Shown here piece by piece: positions 37,209 to 48,670 of a DNA stretch of 64,000 bases; the stretch's first letter is position 1; every line of letters starts with the position of its first letter. The position numbers and the translations under genes were made by a program. The notes under the pieces were generated by a model, which saw nothing but the letters and a program-made list of their open reading frames with translations, was not told where the DNA came from and did no database searches. Source of the stretch: Vandiemenella viatica (Eukaryota > Arthropoda > Insecta > Orthoptera > Morabidae); NCBI GenBank assembly GCA_031002005.1, contig JARYHS010013631.1:67701832-67765831 (forward strand), in the 5' to 3' direction.

Positions 37209-40188
37209 TCTTATATATATATAAAAATAGACGTGTTTTTTCCTATATTTCACTCTTCAGCCACCACTACCTAGCACAGATCACTGATGTTTGTGGGTGG
37301 AAGTAGCATGGAGTTTCCTGTCGTGCACAACGTTGGCCGAATGCCGATAGCTGTGGGGATGTGGGAGATATAATGATTAAAGTTGGTCAGTGCAGGGCGT
37401 CTTCATATTTCGACCAAAAATTCGTATCTCCGTGTACTTCTCTTTCCTGCCACAACTACATAACATAGACTTTTGGTGTTTGTGTTTGGTAGTAGAATCG
37501 TATCTCATGTAGTGCACTATGGTTGTTAGATGTCGGTAACTATGGGGGTGTGGGAGAAATGGGGGTTGAAAGTGGTCGACCTGTGGCAGTTTCATACTTC
37601 TGCCAAAGACAAAAGTGTCATGGTGTATCACTTTTCAGCGAAAACTATAGATCACAGATAACTGGCGTTTGTGTGTAGTAGTAGCACAAAGTCACCTTTC
37701 GATCACAACAGCGGCCGAATTTCAGAAACTGTGGTACTGTGGTAGATATGGTGGTTGCAAGTGGCCGACCAAGGATATTTTCGTATTTCGACTGTCTCCG
37801 CATAAGTCACTTTTCTGCCACAACTACATAGCATAGAGCATTGATGTTTGTGTTTGGTAGTAGAATCGTATCTCATGTAGTGCACTATTGTTGTTAGATG
37901 TCGGTAACTATGGGGGTGTGGGAGAAATGGGGGTTGATAGTGGTCGACCTGTGGCAGTTTCATACTTCTGCCAAAGACAAAAGAGTCATGGTGTATCACT
38001 TTTCAGCGAAAACTACATATCACAGATAACTGGCGTTTGTGTGTAGTAGTAGCACAGAGTCACCTTCCGATCACAACAGCGGCCGAATTACAGAAACTGT
38101 GGTACTGTGGTAGATATGGTGGTTGCAAGTGGCCGACCAAGGATATTTTCGTATTTCGACTGTCTCCGCATATGTCACTTTTCTGCCACAACTACATAGC
38201 ATAGAGCATTGGTGTTTGTGTTTGGTAGTAGAATCGTATCTCATGTAGTGCACTATTGTTGTTAGATGTCAGTAACTATGGGGGTGTGGGAGAAATGGGG
38301 GTTGATAGTGGTCGACCTGTGGCAGTTTCATACTTCTGCCAAAGACAAAAGTGTCATGGTGTATCACTTTTCAGCGAAAACTACATATCACAGATAACTG
38401 GCGTTTGTGTGTAGTAGTAGCACAGAGTCACCTTCCGATCACAACAGCGGCCGAATTACAGAAACTGTGGTACTGTGGTAGATATGGTGGTTGCAAGTGG
38501 CCGACCAAGGATATTTTCGTATTTCGACTGTCTCCGCATATGTCACTTTTCTGCCACAACTACATAGCATAGAGCATTGGTGTTTGTGTTTGGTAGTAGA
38601 ATCGTATCTCATGTAGTGCACTATTGTTGTTAGATGTTGGTAACTATGGGGGTGTGGGAGAAATGGGGGTTGATAGTGGTCGACCTGTGGCAGTTTCATA
38701 CTTCTGCCAAAGACAAAAGTGTCATGGTGTATCACTTTTCAGCGGAAACTACATATCACAGATAACTGGCGTTTGTGTGTAGTAGTAGCATAGAGTCACC
38801 TTCCGATCACAACAGCGGCCGAATTACAGAAACTGTGGTACTGTGGTAGATATGGTGGTTGCAAGTGGCCGACCAAGGATATTTTCGTATTTCGACTGTC
38901 TCCGCATATGTCACTTTTCTGCCACAACTACATAGCATAGAGCATTGGTGTTTGTGTTTGGTAGTAGAATCGTATCTCATGTAGTGCACTATGGTTGTTA
39001 GATGTCGGTAACTATGGGGGTGTGGGAGAAATGGGGGTTGATAGTGGTCGACCTGTGGCAGTTTCATACTTCTGCCAAAGACAAAAGTGTCATGGTGTAT
39101 CACTTTTCAGCGAAAACTATAGATCACAGATAACTGGCGTTTGTGTAGTAGTAGCACAAAGTCACCTTTCGATCACAACAGCGGCCGAATTTCAGAAACT
39201 GTGGTACTGTGGTAGATATGGTGGTTGCAAGTGGCCGACCAAGGATATTTTCGTATTTCGACTGTCTCCGCATAAGTCACTTTTCTGCCACAACTACATA
39301 GCATAGAGCATTGATGTTTGTGTTTGGTAGTAGAATCGTATCTCATGTAGTGCACTATTGTTGTTAGATATCGGTAACTATGGGGGTGTGGGAGAAATGG
39401 GGGTTGATAGTGGTCGACCTGTGGCAGTTTCATACTTCTGCCAAAGACAAAAGTGTCATGGTGTATCACTTTTCAGCGAAAACTACAGATCACAGATAAC
39501 TGGCGTTTGTGTGTAGTTGTAGCACAGAGTCACCTTTCGATCACAACAGCGGCCGAATTTCTGAAACTGTGGTACTGTGGTAGTTATGGTGGTTGTTAGT
39601 GGCCGACCAAGGATATTTTCGTATTTCGACGAAAGGCATGTGTCTCCACAGATTTCACTTTTCTACCACGACTACATAGCATAGAGCATTGGTGTTTATG
39701 TGTGGTAGTAGAATCGTGTCTGTTGTCGTGCACTATGGTTGTTAGATGTCTATAGCTATGGGTGTGTGGAAGATATGGGGGATGAAAATGGTCGACCTGC
39801 GGCAATTTCATATTTCTGCCAAAGATGCATGTGTCACGGTGTATCACTTTTAAGTGAAAACTATCTATCGCAGATCACTGGTGTTTGTGTGTGGTAGTAA
39901 CACAGAGTCTCCCATCGATCACAACGTTGGCCGAAATTCGGTAACTGTGGGAGTGTGTGAGATATGGTGTTTGAAATTGGTCGATCATGAATATTTTCGT
40001 GTTTCATCCAAAAACTTGTGTGTATCCGTAAATTTTACCTTGCTGCCGGAACTACATAGCGCAGAAGACTGGTACTTGTGTGTGGTAATAGTATCGAGTC
40101 TCCCATCATGCACGAGGGTGGTTAGATGTCTATAGCTGTCAATATGAATTCTTTACAATCACGAACGAAGTCGTGGGTACCAGCTAGT
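37209..40188 (+). mobile_element. Non-autonomous Helitron expanded by internal tandem repeats (2980 bp)
   Basis: Begins TCTTATATATATATAAAAAT after an A and ends CTAGT. A terminal hairpin (CACGA 40160-40164, loop ACGAAG, TCGTG 40171-40175) lies just before GGTACCAG and CTAGT. Its last about 330 bp match the short Helitron at 21139-21612. The interior has 16 half-units. The following base is A rather than T, the one departure from rule. No Rep/helicase sequence, so it would depend on a helper. Confidence 0.85.
37250..40150. repeat. Tandem array of 368-bp dimers inside the Helitron
   Basis: Sixteen alternating half-units, type A about 181 bp (TTTTCAGCGAAAACTA) and type B about 187 bp (TTTTCTGCCACAACTACATA), make eight dimers. 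Half-units start near 37250, 37439, 37628, 37809, 37996, 38177, 38364, 38545, 38732, 38913, 39100, 39280, 39466, 39657, 39844 and 40036. Central dimers are nearly identical, while the outermost resemble the single dimer of the short copy. Minus-strand frames of 98 codons recurring every 366-368 bp are by-products of this array, not genes. Confidence 0.9.
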
Positions 40189-40861
40189 ATAGTGATATAT
40201 TCTAAAGTGTTCAGTGGAGCTATGTTAGATCTATTTAATACATTGTCCAGCGGAAAACTTTGAGGTGAATCCGCACGAACTGAAAAAATACTGATAGCAT
40301 TACACTGCGTATTACCTTGCATGATAGGGTGGGGAAAACAATCGGACATACAGTTAAACGTGAAATCCAAACCTTGAAGTAATCCTGGTGTATTTCACAT
40401 ACATAGGACAAGCTTTGCAAGATGTAAAGGTTTGGTAAGATGCCTGTGAATACGACTTGAACTTTGGAAACTCTCTTTACCGCTGACCTGCCCTATACTG
40501 TAACGGAATGACAAATGTAGGTTGTGCCGTATAATTTTTTTTATTAAAATTAAATACAATCAGAGATAGGAAAAATTTTGTTAGGGTCGGATTTTCACAG
40601 CGGCGACGGTAGAGCAAGGGTATGGAATTCCAGGGAACAGAGTGCCCGCTAGACGGACACCGGCTCTGAGAGGCGAACAATGGACAGCCACCTTGTTTGT
40701 GAGTAACGGTACTGTAAATCCCTATGGGACCCGGTAGGTACGAGAAATATCAAAGCGAAGGTGGATTACCTGGCACTGATATATTGATAACCCGGAATTT
40801 TTGTGAATCACACCTCCCAAATGTTGACGAAGTTTCGGCGGATTCTCACGAGACACCAGAA
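40189..40861. other. No recognisable gene
   Basis: A short GC-richer patch at 40590-40700; otherwise unremarkable. Confidence 0.4.
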
Positions 40862-41890
40862 AGCAGTTCCACATCTACATATATACTCTGCAATTCACAA
40901 AATTGTGGGTGGCAGAGGGTGCTCAGCACCAAAGCTAATCCCTTTGTTGTGCATTCCAATCCCTAATGGTACGAGGGAAAAAAGAATTCATATAAGAATC
41001 ATTGCGACACCTTATTTCTCTAATCTTGTTTTTGCTGTCATTCCGACTCAAATGGGTTGGTGGACGAACTATTTCACTACACTCGTGAGTGAAAGTGGGA
41101 GTACACATGTTTACCAATAAGTTTAAACGAAACGTGCGTCGTCTATCTACCAGAGACTCCCAGCCTAGTCTACTAATCAGTTCTGTGACGCTTTCATAAG
41201 AACTGTAGTAAGCGGTCACGAATCGAGCGGCTCTTCTCTGTACTTTCTCTATACTTTCGATCAACCCCTTACGAAACTGATACCAAATGGCACAACAATA
41301 GTCCAAATGTGGACGCACAAGAGATTTGTACGCTATCTCCTTTGTTTGTTCATTACAATTTTTCAAGATTCGACCTAGGAATCGCAGCCTAGAATTAGCT
41401 ATACCTACTAACGAATTAATGTGTAAGTCCCGTTTTATGTTCCTTTGTACTGTTACTCCCAAATATTTCATAGAACCAACCATATCAATAACTGAATTGT
41501 TTAACTCTTATTTCTGAACTATTGAATTCTTTTTGTTAGTTAAGCTCATTGTCTTACACTTTTTACAATTAAACGTAAGTAACCACTCAGCGCACCAAGC
41601 CAAAATAATATCCAGATCACGCTGAATTTCTAAGCAATCGGCCAAAGTCCTTACTTCCCTATAAATAACCTCATCATCAGCAAACAATCTAAAAAGATTT
41701 TTCACTTTGTCTCCGAGATCGTTTATAAAAATTAAGAAAAGAAGTGGTCCTATTACACTTCCTTGAGGTACACCCGATGTAACATCTACATTAGAAGAAC
41801 TTTCTCCTTCAACGACGACATACTGCGACCGACCAGTTCTAACAAATAGAAAGCTATCTGAGGAAGAGGCACCAAAGCGGAACAAATCAC
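40862..41890 (-). pseudogene. CR1/Jockey-like LINE, 5'-truncated, RT nearly intact
   Basis: Read on the minus strand: VTSGVPQGSVIGPLLF (RT motif B) and LFADDEVIY (motif C, FADD at about 41684-41673) in the first part (41885-41508). The second part continues in the same frame to 40935: MKYLGVTVQRN, LVRPHLDYCCAIW, IEKVQRRAARFV, SFFPRTIRDWNAQQRD. A single TAA at 41510-41508 interrupts about 317 codons. After the stop a short 3' UTR ends in an ATGTAGATG-type tail (plus strand CATCTACAT at about 40869-40877). The endonuclease and N-terminal RT are absent, typical of incomplete target-primed reverse transcription. Much less eroded than the copy at 12830-13547. Confidence 0.9.
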
Positions 41891-42637
41891 CGGCGTAAAA
41901 ATCCAGGCGTGATACTAATGTCTGTATTTTTTCCCCTCATGCTGAAAATGCGTCGTCGAGAGGCGTGGCCAGCTGCAGAAGGCGCGTGATCCACATTGGA
42001 CGATTTCTTAAGGCACTCCGTACCAGGCCTAGAGTGATAGAGGTGGTACACTTTGAGAGTCACTCTGTACGGTGTGTACAGGCTAAAGTGACTTGGTACT
42101 CTCCGTATTTTGCTTTGTACGGGGGAAAGCATAATTCGATTCTACAGTAAGCATAATTGCTAAGGTCAGTAGTGACTTGATTGTTGTGGCGAGCATATGC
42201 TTCAACATTTTCGCCATCGACGCAGCAGTCTACACTGTTATGGTAAATGCACACCGAACTTAACAGTGTGTACTTAAAATAATTGAGACCACCCCTGTAA
42301 CGGCCCTGTCAAAAGAAATTTAGGACGATTAAGAGTTTCACCTTTGATAAGTTGAGCTAGTTTTTATTTAGAGAACCGCGAACTATTTTAACTGTTTTTG
42401 TATTTGAAAGATGGACAAACGTTTGTGAACTTTCAATCACTATTTTTGATGGGTGAACTAAAAATGTCCTGACATCCGACAAAATCATTTTAGTATTGCA
42501 TCCGATCATTGGAATCGTGAAGATCAGTCCCTATAGTTTCAAATCGAAAATCAGTAATATCAAATGTGAAATGGTTGTCATTGTTTATAAAGTTTCATAA
42601 TGTTGAATTTGTTTCCTTAATATTTATTATTTTCTAA
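41891..42637. other. No recognisable gene
   Basis: Flank of the LINE 5' truncation point, with a GC-richer portion to 42130; nothing identified. Confidence 0.4.
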
Positions 42638-43158
42638 GAAGCGGAAAAAGTTGAACGCAAAATCCTTAGAAACATTTTTGGTGCAATATATAAAGACGGT
42701 ATATGGATGAAAAGACCAACGAAAGAACTATACGAACATACAGATCGACTGACAGACATGATCAGAAGACGTAGATTACAATTCTATGGACATTTACAGC
42801 GAATGAACAGCACTAGACTCACAAAGAAGATCTTTGATGTGGTAAATGGTTCACTCAGGAAAACCAATTGGTTCCAGGAAATAGAAGAGGACTTGAATCA
42901 CGCAGGGATCAGCAAGGAAATGACACGGGAAAGGGGACAATTCAAGAACAAAATTATGAACACAAAATTTAAAATACAGAAGAAAACAGGAACAAAATGG
43001 ACTGAACAAAGGAAACAGGAACACAGTGAGCGTATGAAGAGGTTTTGGGAAGAGAAGAGGAAGAATACAAATACAAACAAAAACTGAATAATCATGAACA
43101 ATTAGAGTTTAAACACTGTCCTCAAGGGCAATAATGATTAATAATAATTATTATTATT
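42638..43158 (+). pseudogene. LINE C-terminal domain with TAATAA-type tail
   Basis: Open for 149 codons (42638-43087): EAEKVERKILRNIFGA, RRRRLQFYGHLQRMNS, RLTKKIFDVV, TNWFQEIEEDLNHAG, then a highly basic end KKTGTKWTEQRKQEHSERMK. The 'YGHLxRM...RLTKKIF' signature marks the C-terminus of the same LINE lineage as 9183-10062. After the TGA the UTR ends in TTAATAATAATTATTATTAT (to about 43158), likely the 3' tail. Strong 5' truncation leaves no RT palm. Confidence 0.85.
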
Positions 43159-43863
43159 TTTTTAAGTAGCTTATGTTTGTTTATTGGCAAACCAGTTGAT
43201 TTAGAACTCCTTGTATTCATATTAAAATTAAATACGCCTCCATCTGTAAGTCGTGAAGAGTACCCAATAAATAGCAACATAGAGCAATTTTTAAATGATA
43301 AAGAGAAGAATAACGTTTCACTCTTCCCAACCACTACAACATAGAACTGACTTATACCATTATATGGTGAACTGTAATATTATGGTGATTCAGTTTGAAA
43401 TGGCGTAGATTTTCTGGTCAGGTATTGTCTTGAACTGTTCTTAGGTATGTAAGTAATTTATTACAAGATAAATACCACCATATCAATGTTAAGGACAGTG
43501 GTCATTACGAACACATAAAGACTGTCTGTCTGTTTTAAACGGCAGTATTTTGTGGCCAAAAGCTGTAATTTAGATGCCCCTGTGCGTGCTGTAAATACAG
43601 GATCTGTGTGGTTGAAATTTTCTAATAATAGCAATCTTCTGTAGCGAATGAACTTATCTGATGTCAGAAAATAGCTTGTGAAATTTAGCACAGTTACTTT
43701 AATTACTGGATGACGGAACTTGAGTAAAAAAAAACCTCCGGTCAGTTAACATTAGTTGAAACTCAGGCAATCAGAGGAAAGAAATTCCAGTTCACTAAAG
43801 CTAGTTACATCAGAGAATAGCTATAATATTTTGTTAACACTTGTTACGTAGCTTTAAAGCGGA
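43159..43863. other. No recognisable gene
   Basis: AT-rich sequence; nothing identified. Confidence 0.4.
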
Positions 43864-45060
43864 TCAGGTGGAGGTAACGACGTTTCCTCCATCAGTATTG
43901 TGGAGTGACATAGCTTTACGTTCGGTTTGTAATCCCCTTGGTGCAGCTGTTGTTCTTCCTATGGTTCCTTTGCCGACATTGTTATATTGTGTCTGTCGTC
44001 GTCTGATTCTTATCGGCCGATACGACTGTCCAGTGCGTTGGCGGAGTGATGAGCGGCAAAGTAGAACATCCCAGAGCATAGTTCCCTACGCCTCATGGAC
44101 TGCGACAGTGCAAAGCGGATGGGCAGTGGTAGGGCCCGCATCAGTCCACTGTTCAGTTGCACTTGTAGCCATTTCAGGTATTAAAGGACTGTGTACCCCT
44201 GCATCGGGCAAGCGTTATCTATTTCTGGTTTGTTCACAGAGCATGAGCTGTGGCGCCAGTGAAATCACCTGGCCTAGCTGCAAGTGCATATGATTGTGCA
44301 ATGACTCTTTGCCTAATGTCGCACTCGACAATTCAACTAGTTGTTGAGGGTAACACCGAGGTAACGAGCCGTTGGAGCTCAAGAGATTATCTTACCTTCC
44401 AGCGGCATCTGCGGATCGAGCAGTTGCTGCCCATTCTGCCGTCGCCGTTGCGTCAACATAAGCGTCTGTATTTCGGCGGAGTTGAAGGATATCCTCCATC
44501 GCCTTTCCCTGGTATATTGTCAGAGTTTCCTGCAGGCATCGTGTTACGGTGTTTCTTTTGTATACACACAGGACAGTGTCCTACAACCTCTGCTGTATAG
44601 ATATAATACAGTACAGGTCCCAGCACTGAGCCTTGTGGAACATCTGCATAGATACACCGTTGGATTGAGAACGTCTTGTCAACCCTGATGCGGAAGATGC
44701 ATCTGGACAGCAACCGCGAATAACGCACTTCGTAGAGCTTGTACAGCAGACTGAAGTGCCAGACTGAGTCGAAGACCCAGAAGTCGTCGAACAGCACAAG
44801 ACCACAATAGCTCTTCTAATGAAGACCCTTTCCACCACACGCATCAGTTGTTGCGTTGTGGAGAGACCTCGACGTAAACGTAGTTGGTAGTCTGAGATGA
44901 CGCTTATTGCCTGTATGTAGGTACAAAGGCATATGAGGAATAGATACTCGAACACTTTGATGAGCGCAGGCAGTTAAACGCTTGGATGATATTGCTGAGG
45001 AGAGATTGGATCTTCTCCAGCCTTGCTGATCCCGATCACAGCGGCGTGCTTCCACATCCG
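43864..45060 (-). pseudogene. Jockey-clade LINE RT fragment, heavily decayed
   Basis: On the minus strand, across frames: KVFEYLF-type residues near 44950, RLRRGLSTTQQLMRVVERV (the 'F/GxxxTTxQL' motif of Jockey-like RTs), FDSVWHFSLLYKLYEV (motif A, catalytic D), VDKTFSIQRCIYADVPQGSV then LGPVLYYIYTAEV (motif B), and CPVCIQKKHR where YADD would be expected, so the catalytic DD pair is lost. The remainder down to 43864 keeps only scattered residues (SPLIPEM, HEA). A different lineage from the other LINEs in the window. Confidence 0.8.
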
Positions 45061-45489
45061 CGGGAAGGTCTCACCGCGCAGGATGGAGTTGAAAAGCCGC
45101 TGAAGATAATCCAGGTTCCGGAAGATTTGGATTTCCTCTTGGTCGTGTCCTGATGCCTTCGGCGGCAGAAACGCAACTGTGCAACTGGATATCTGAAGCG
45201 CTATAACCTCCGGAATATCATACTTATTTTGTGTTATTCGGTATATGCTGTGGCAATGTGGCGATCTTCAACGTTGTCATCAGCTGCTGAAAGATTCTCT
45301 CAAAACTCACTGTGAGCACATTTCACGAATCATCCAGTAGGAACACAATAAATCTTAAAAAAAAGATTAATGTTTGTTTGAATGTTCGTCTTATATGTGT
45401 TCCTATACCATTAATCTTATTATGATGAAACTTTGGTAAGTAATTGTGTCACGCGTGCGAAGGTTTCTCACTAAAATCCAAAAAATCAC

Positions 45490-46085
45490 CCCCTCTTCCC
45501 CTATATAACCCTTAATTTTAAACGACCCAAATTTTTTTAAATTCATTTCATTTTGCACAAGTATACTTTAAAACAAACAGAAAAATACTGTCAACATTTG
45601 GTTTTCAGAAACCCAATGTCCTCTCCACCTTTTCAACCCCATAATTTTTGCCAATGTTTTTTATACACACCCACAATTTTTATCCGATATCGACGGAGCT
45701 TATAACACGTATACTTTAAAACAAACAGAAAAATACTCTATACATTTGATTTGTAAAACCCAACCCTTCTCCCCCTTTCCACCCTCTTAATATTTGTCAA
45801 TGTTCTTTATACATAGCCACAATTTTTATCCAATATCGACGGAACTTCGCTGACGTACTCTTTAAAACCAACATAAAAATAGTGTCGACATTTCGTTTTC
45901 AGAAACCCTACCCCTGTCTCCCTTTCCACCCCCTTATTTTTGTAAACGTTATTTATACATACCCACAGATTTAATCCGTTTTGAATAGTCCTTTACACAC
46001 GTATAAATTAAAACAAACAGAAAAATACTGCCTACATTTGTTTTTCAGAAACCCAGTTCCTCTCACTCTTTCCACCCCTTAGCAA
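45490..46085. repeat. Tandem repeat, about 147-bp period, four units
   Basis: Anchors GTATACTTTAAAACAAACAG (45561), GTATACTTTAAA (45709), GTACTCTTTAAAACC (45855) and GTATAAATTAAAAC (46001) give spacings of 148, 146 and 146 bp. Each unit continues with AAAAATACTG, CAGAAACCC, a pyrimidine-rich CCCTTTCCACCC block and ATACATACCCACA. Moderately diverged. Sequence before (from about 45352) and after (to about 46370) may belong to the same element but lacks clear ends. Confidence 0.8.
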
Positions 46086-46620
46086 CATTTCTGTTGTTGG
46101 CATTGGTAACGAAATCTGCCAAAGTAGATGGTGATGGAGAATTTTTAACTACAATCCAATCAAAATGGATATAACATCAGAACTTTCATCCACTTGCCGA
46201 GCAACGATGGGTACTCTGCTTTTGCAGATGACTGAAAATATTGTATAACTCAAATGTAACGTTCCTACACCTACCTTCTTACTATTTACCGGTAAATTAT
46301 TTTAATTAATTATTTAATCATTAATTATTTTGCTACCGGACTTCGTTGCCGGAGATTGACTGAATTCATTCCATCATTAATCAGGGTAAAAGGGGCGGAA
46401 CAATTACAAAATAAATGAAATACGTAGACTTTGAACCACACAAAATAACATTGTATTCTGATCATTCACGTTCATACACGGGTCTATAATTGAAGTAGGA
46501 AGACGATTAGGCAAGTCCATACAGTTCTTCTGATAGTGATCACATGGCAATCATACACCTTCCGTTAAATGTTCTATATTTCCTCCACCATAACTTGTAG
46601 CGAAAGTGAGCCTTCAGTAC

Positions 46621-46655
<35 letters not shown>

Positions 46656-46657
46656 AA
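46621..46657. repeat. GA microsatellite
   Basis: About 37 bp of GA dinucleotides with one interruption (AAAG). Confidence 0.9.
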
Positions 46658-47335
46658 TTTGTCTTCCGTCATATTGGCAGGCTGGCGGAGCAGACAGTCA
46701 TCGCTTCGATCACATCGATAACCATACAAAGACTGAGCAACACTTTGAACCGAACTGACCAAGACTGACCGCGGTATGCGCTCTGTAGGGTCTTAAGTAG
46801 CACCCCGGCTAATGATATTCAGCTAGGCTGACCTTTTGGGAGGGGAGCTACCAACTTTGGCTTCTTGTTTCCCCGTTGGCGTAAGTAATTATTCCTCTGC
46901 CTTACGGCAGAAAGCACAGGGTTGCAAAGATACACCCACGCCCCAGAGGTGACCTTTAATGTTCGTAAGGTGGTACCGCAGCGTGCTGACTTGCGCGACA
47001 AACTCTGAGCGGAAGCAGGGTGCCTGAACTTCTTCAGCATGGCCTAACCGCCTTGAGAGTAGTTTGTAGCCACCTGAAAATCTTAAAATAAAATTTCTCC
47101 GCTTCACTCTCGCTGCCTAATTGAAATTACTTAATGCTATTCTTATTCTAATTAAATACTACTTCTTAAAATCCCTAATTATAATTTTAAATCGTCTTGT
47201 GACATCACACAAAGCACCAGAATAAGCTTTTCAATTTTAATTTAATTGATAAAAGTAATTGCCTTTCAGTTATTTGGTACATGTTAATGTGTCCGTTTTA
47301 TATATGCGTACCAACTTAAGGAATAAAAATAGGCA
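46658..47335. other. No recognisable gene
   Basis: 46680-47110 is somewhat GC-richer. Two overlapping minus frames (46819-47107) show no known motif. Confidence 0.4.
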
Positions 47336-47639
47336 TTGCTACGTATGCCGGTAAAAGCTAGTGTAAAAATAAACGTGAAGAAGTATCTGTCCTTACTGAT
47401 GAGAACCATTCAAGTTAACGCGGACATGCTGGAATGGAAACAAATAAGTATGCACAATTCTCTGGGTGTAGGTTTGGAGGCTGACCCTCGTAAAATGTGC
47501 ACAGTTAACTGGCGCGATGTTTTAAATAGTACTAGGAGCTCGTTAAAACTTCATAGAAGCAAGCAAATTAACACAGTTTAAAAATCAGGATTAATTAACT
47601 TCGCTGTGTTTGGGAAACTAAATTAGGTAGCGCAAAACT

Positions 47640-48670
47640 TTCCGCGCCCAAGAAAATAATTCGGAATTTTCAACGTGCCATATCTTGGTTATTGTGTCAC
47701 GGTGAAGTATTTAAAGTCAATTTTGAAATACTTGCATTACCAACTAAAAGAGATGGTCTGTGTATAATGAACGCTAACTGCAAAGGCCATCTTCTTACTA
47801 GCAATCAACAATTTCTACAAAAATAAAAACACCATAACGTCACAAATTGTTAGTTACTACAAACCGTCACGTTTAGATCCACCCGTAAATGTAGTTGTAA
47901 TTGATAAAATCTTCGAATATTTAAGATTCTATTTTCAAGAATTTAGTTACATTATAGCAGCCCGAAAGAATACACTACCTGTAACGACTGAAGAGACCTA
48001 TAGACAACTTTGACACCTGGAGGACGCAAAAATATTATTAAAACAAAATTCATAAATACAAATTGGGGACACGTGTGGTATGATATATTCCTTAAAGTGC
48101 AATCATCAGAAATTCAAGCCCTATGGTTCAATGTTATCAATGACACTATATCTACAAATGTGAAATTATTTCTAATCCACTTAAAATCTACATGTAGATG
48201 TGATACATGTGGGAATTGCTTATACATTAATGCATCGTTTTACTTGTGGAAAGGCTGCAGACATCTGGAACTGGACGAAGCATGCAACGGTAGCTTTATT
48301 ATAAATTTCTCCATTTGAGATTACGTGCAAGATTATAATACCATCAGACATCAAGACTATACCACCGGAAAAACGTAACTCACTGGTTTGGGTGTTGGGA
48401 CATGCTGTGTATAATATTCTAATCAAAAAACGTAAGGACATAGAAGATTATTTATCAACACTCAGAATAACACTATGGAATTTTAAAAAAATCGACGATG
48501 TTTAAACGCCACTTCGGAGCATATCTAGGTGGACTTCTTCTCCAAGACCAATTTTGAAAACGCCAATCTTCAGCGCATTTATTTTACCAGTGTACTTATA
48601 TGTTTCTACAATGTATACTATATTATGAAACTTTAATCTTGTAATGTTTAAATAAATTTTTAAAAAAAGT
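47640..48670 (+). pseudogene. LINE 3' end with zf-RVT-like region
   Basis: Readable residues, in shifting frames: SAPKKIIRNFQRAISWLL, LPTKRDGLCIMN (cf. 'LPxxxGGLxL'), GHVWYDIFLKVQSSEIQALW then FNVINDTISTNVKLFLIHLK, CRCDTCGN, HRFTCGKAADIWNW, and VWVLGHAVYNILIKKRKDIE. This order (tryptophan-rich thumb, C-x2-C with downstream H, terminal helix) is that of the zf-RVT C-terminal region of L1/Tx1/Daphne-type LINEs. The body has several stops. It ends near an A-rich tail (AAATAAATTTTTAAAAAAAG, to 48669). The frame at 47336-47581 may be an upstream part. Confidence 0.65.

Noticed and set aside
37377..39847. Series of 60-98-codon minus-strand frames with the same protein sequence
   Set aside because: They recur with the 366-368-bp repeat period and are products of the Helitron-internal tandem array.
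43841..44293. 150-codon plus-strand frame
   Set aside because: Antisense to the decayed Jockey-clade LINE.
45352..46370. Complete Helitron around the 147-bp array
   Set aside because: A TC start is plausible (TCTTAAAAAAAAG), but no CTAGT end with hairpin was found.
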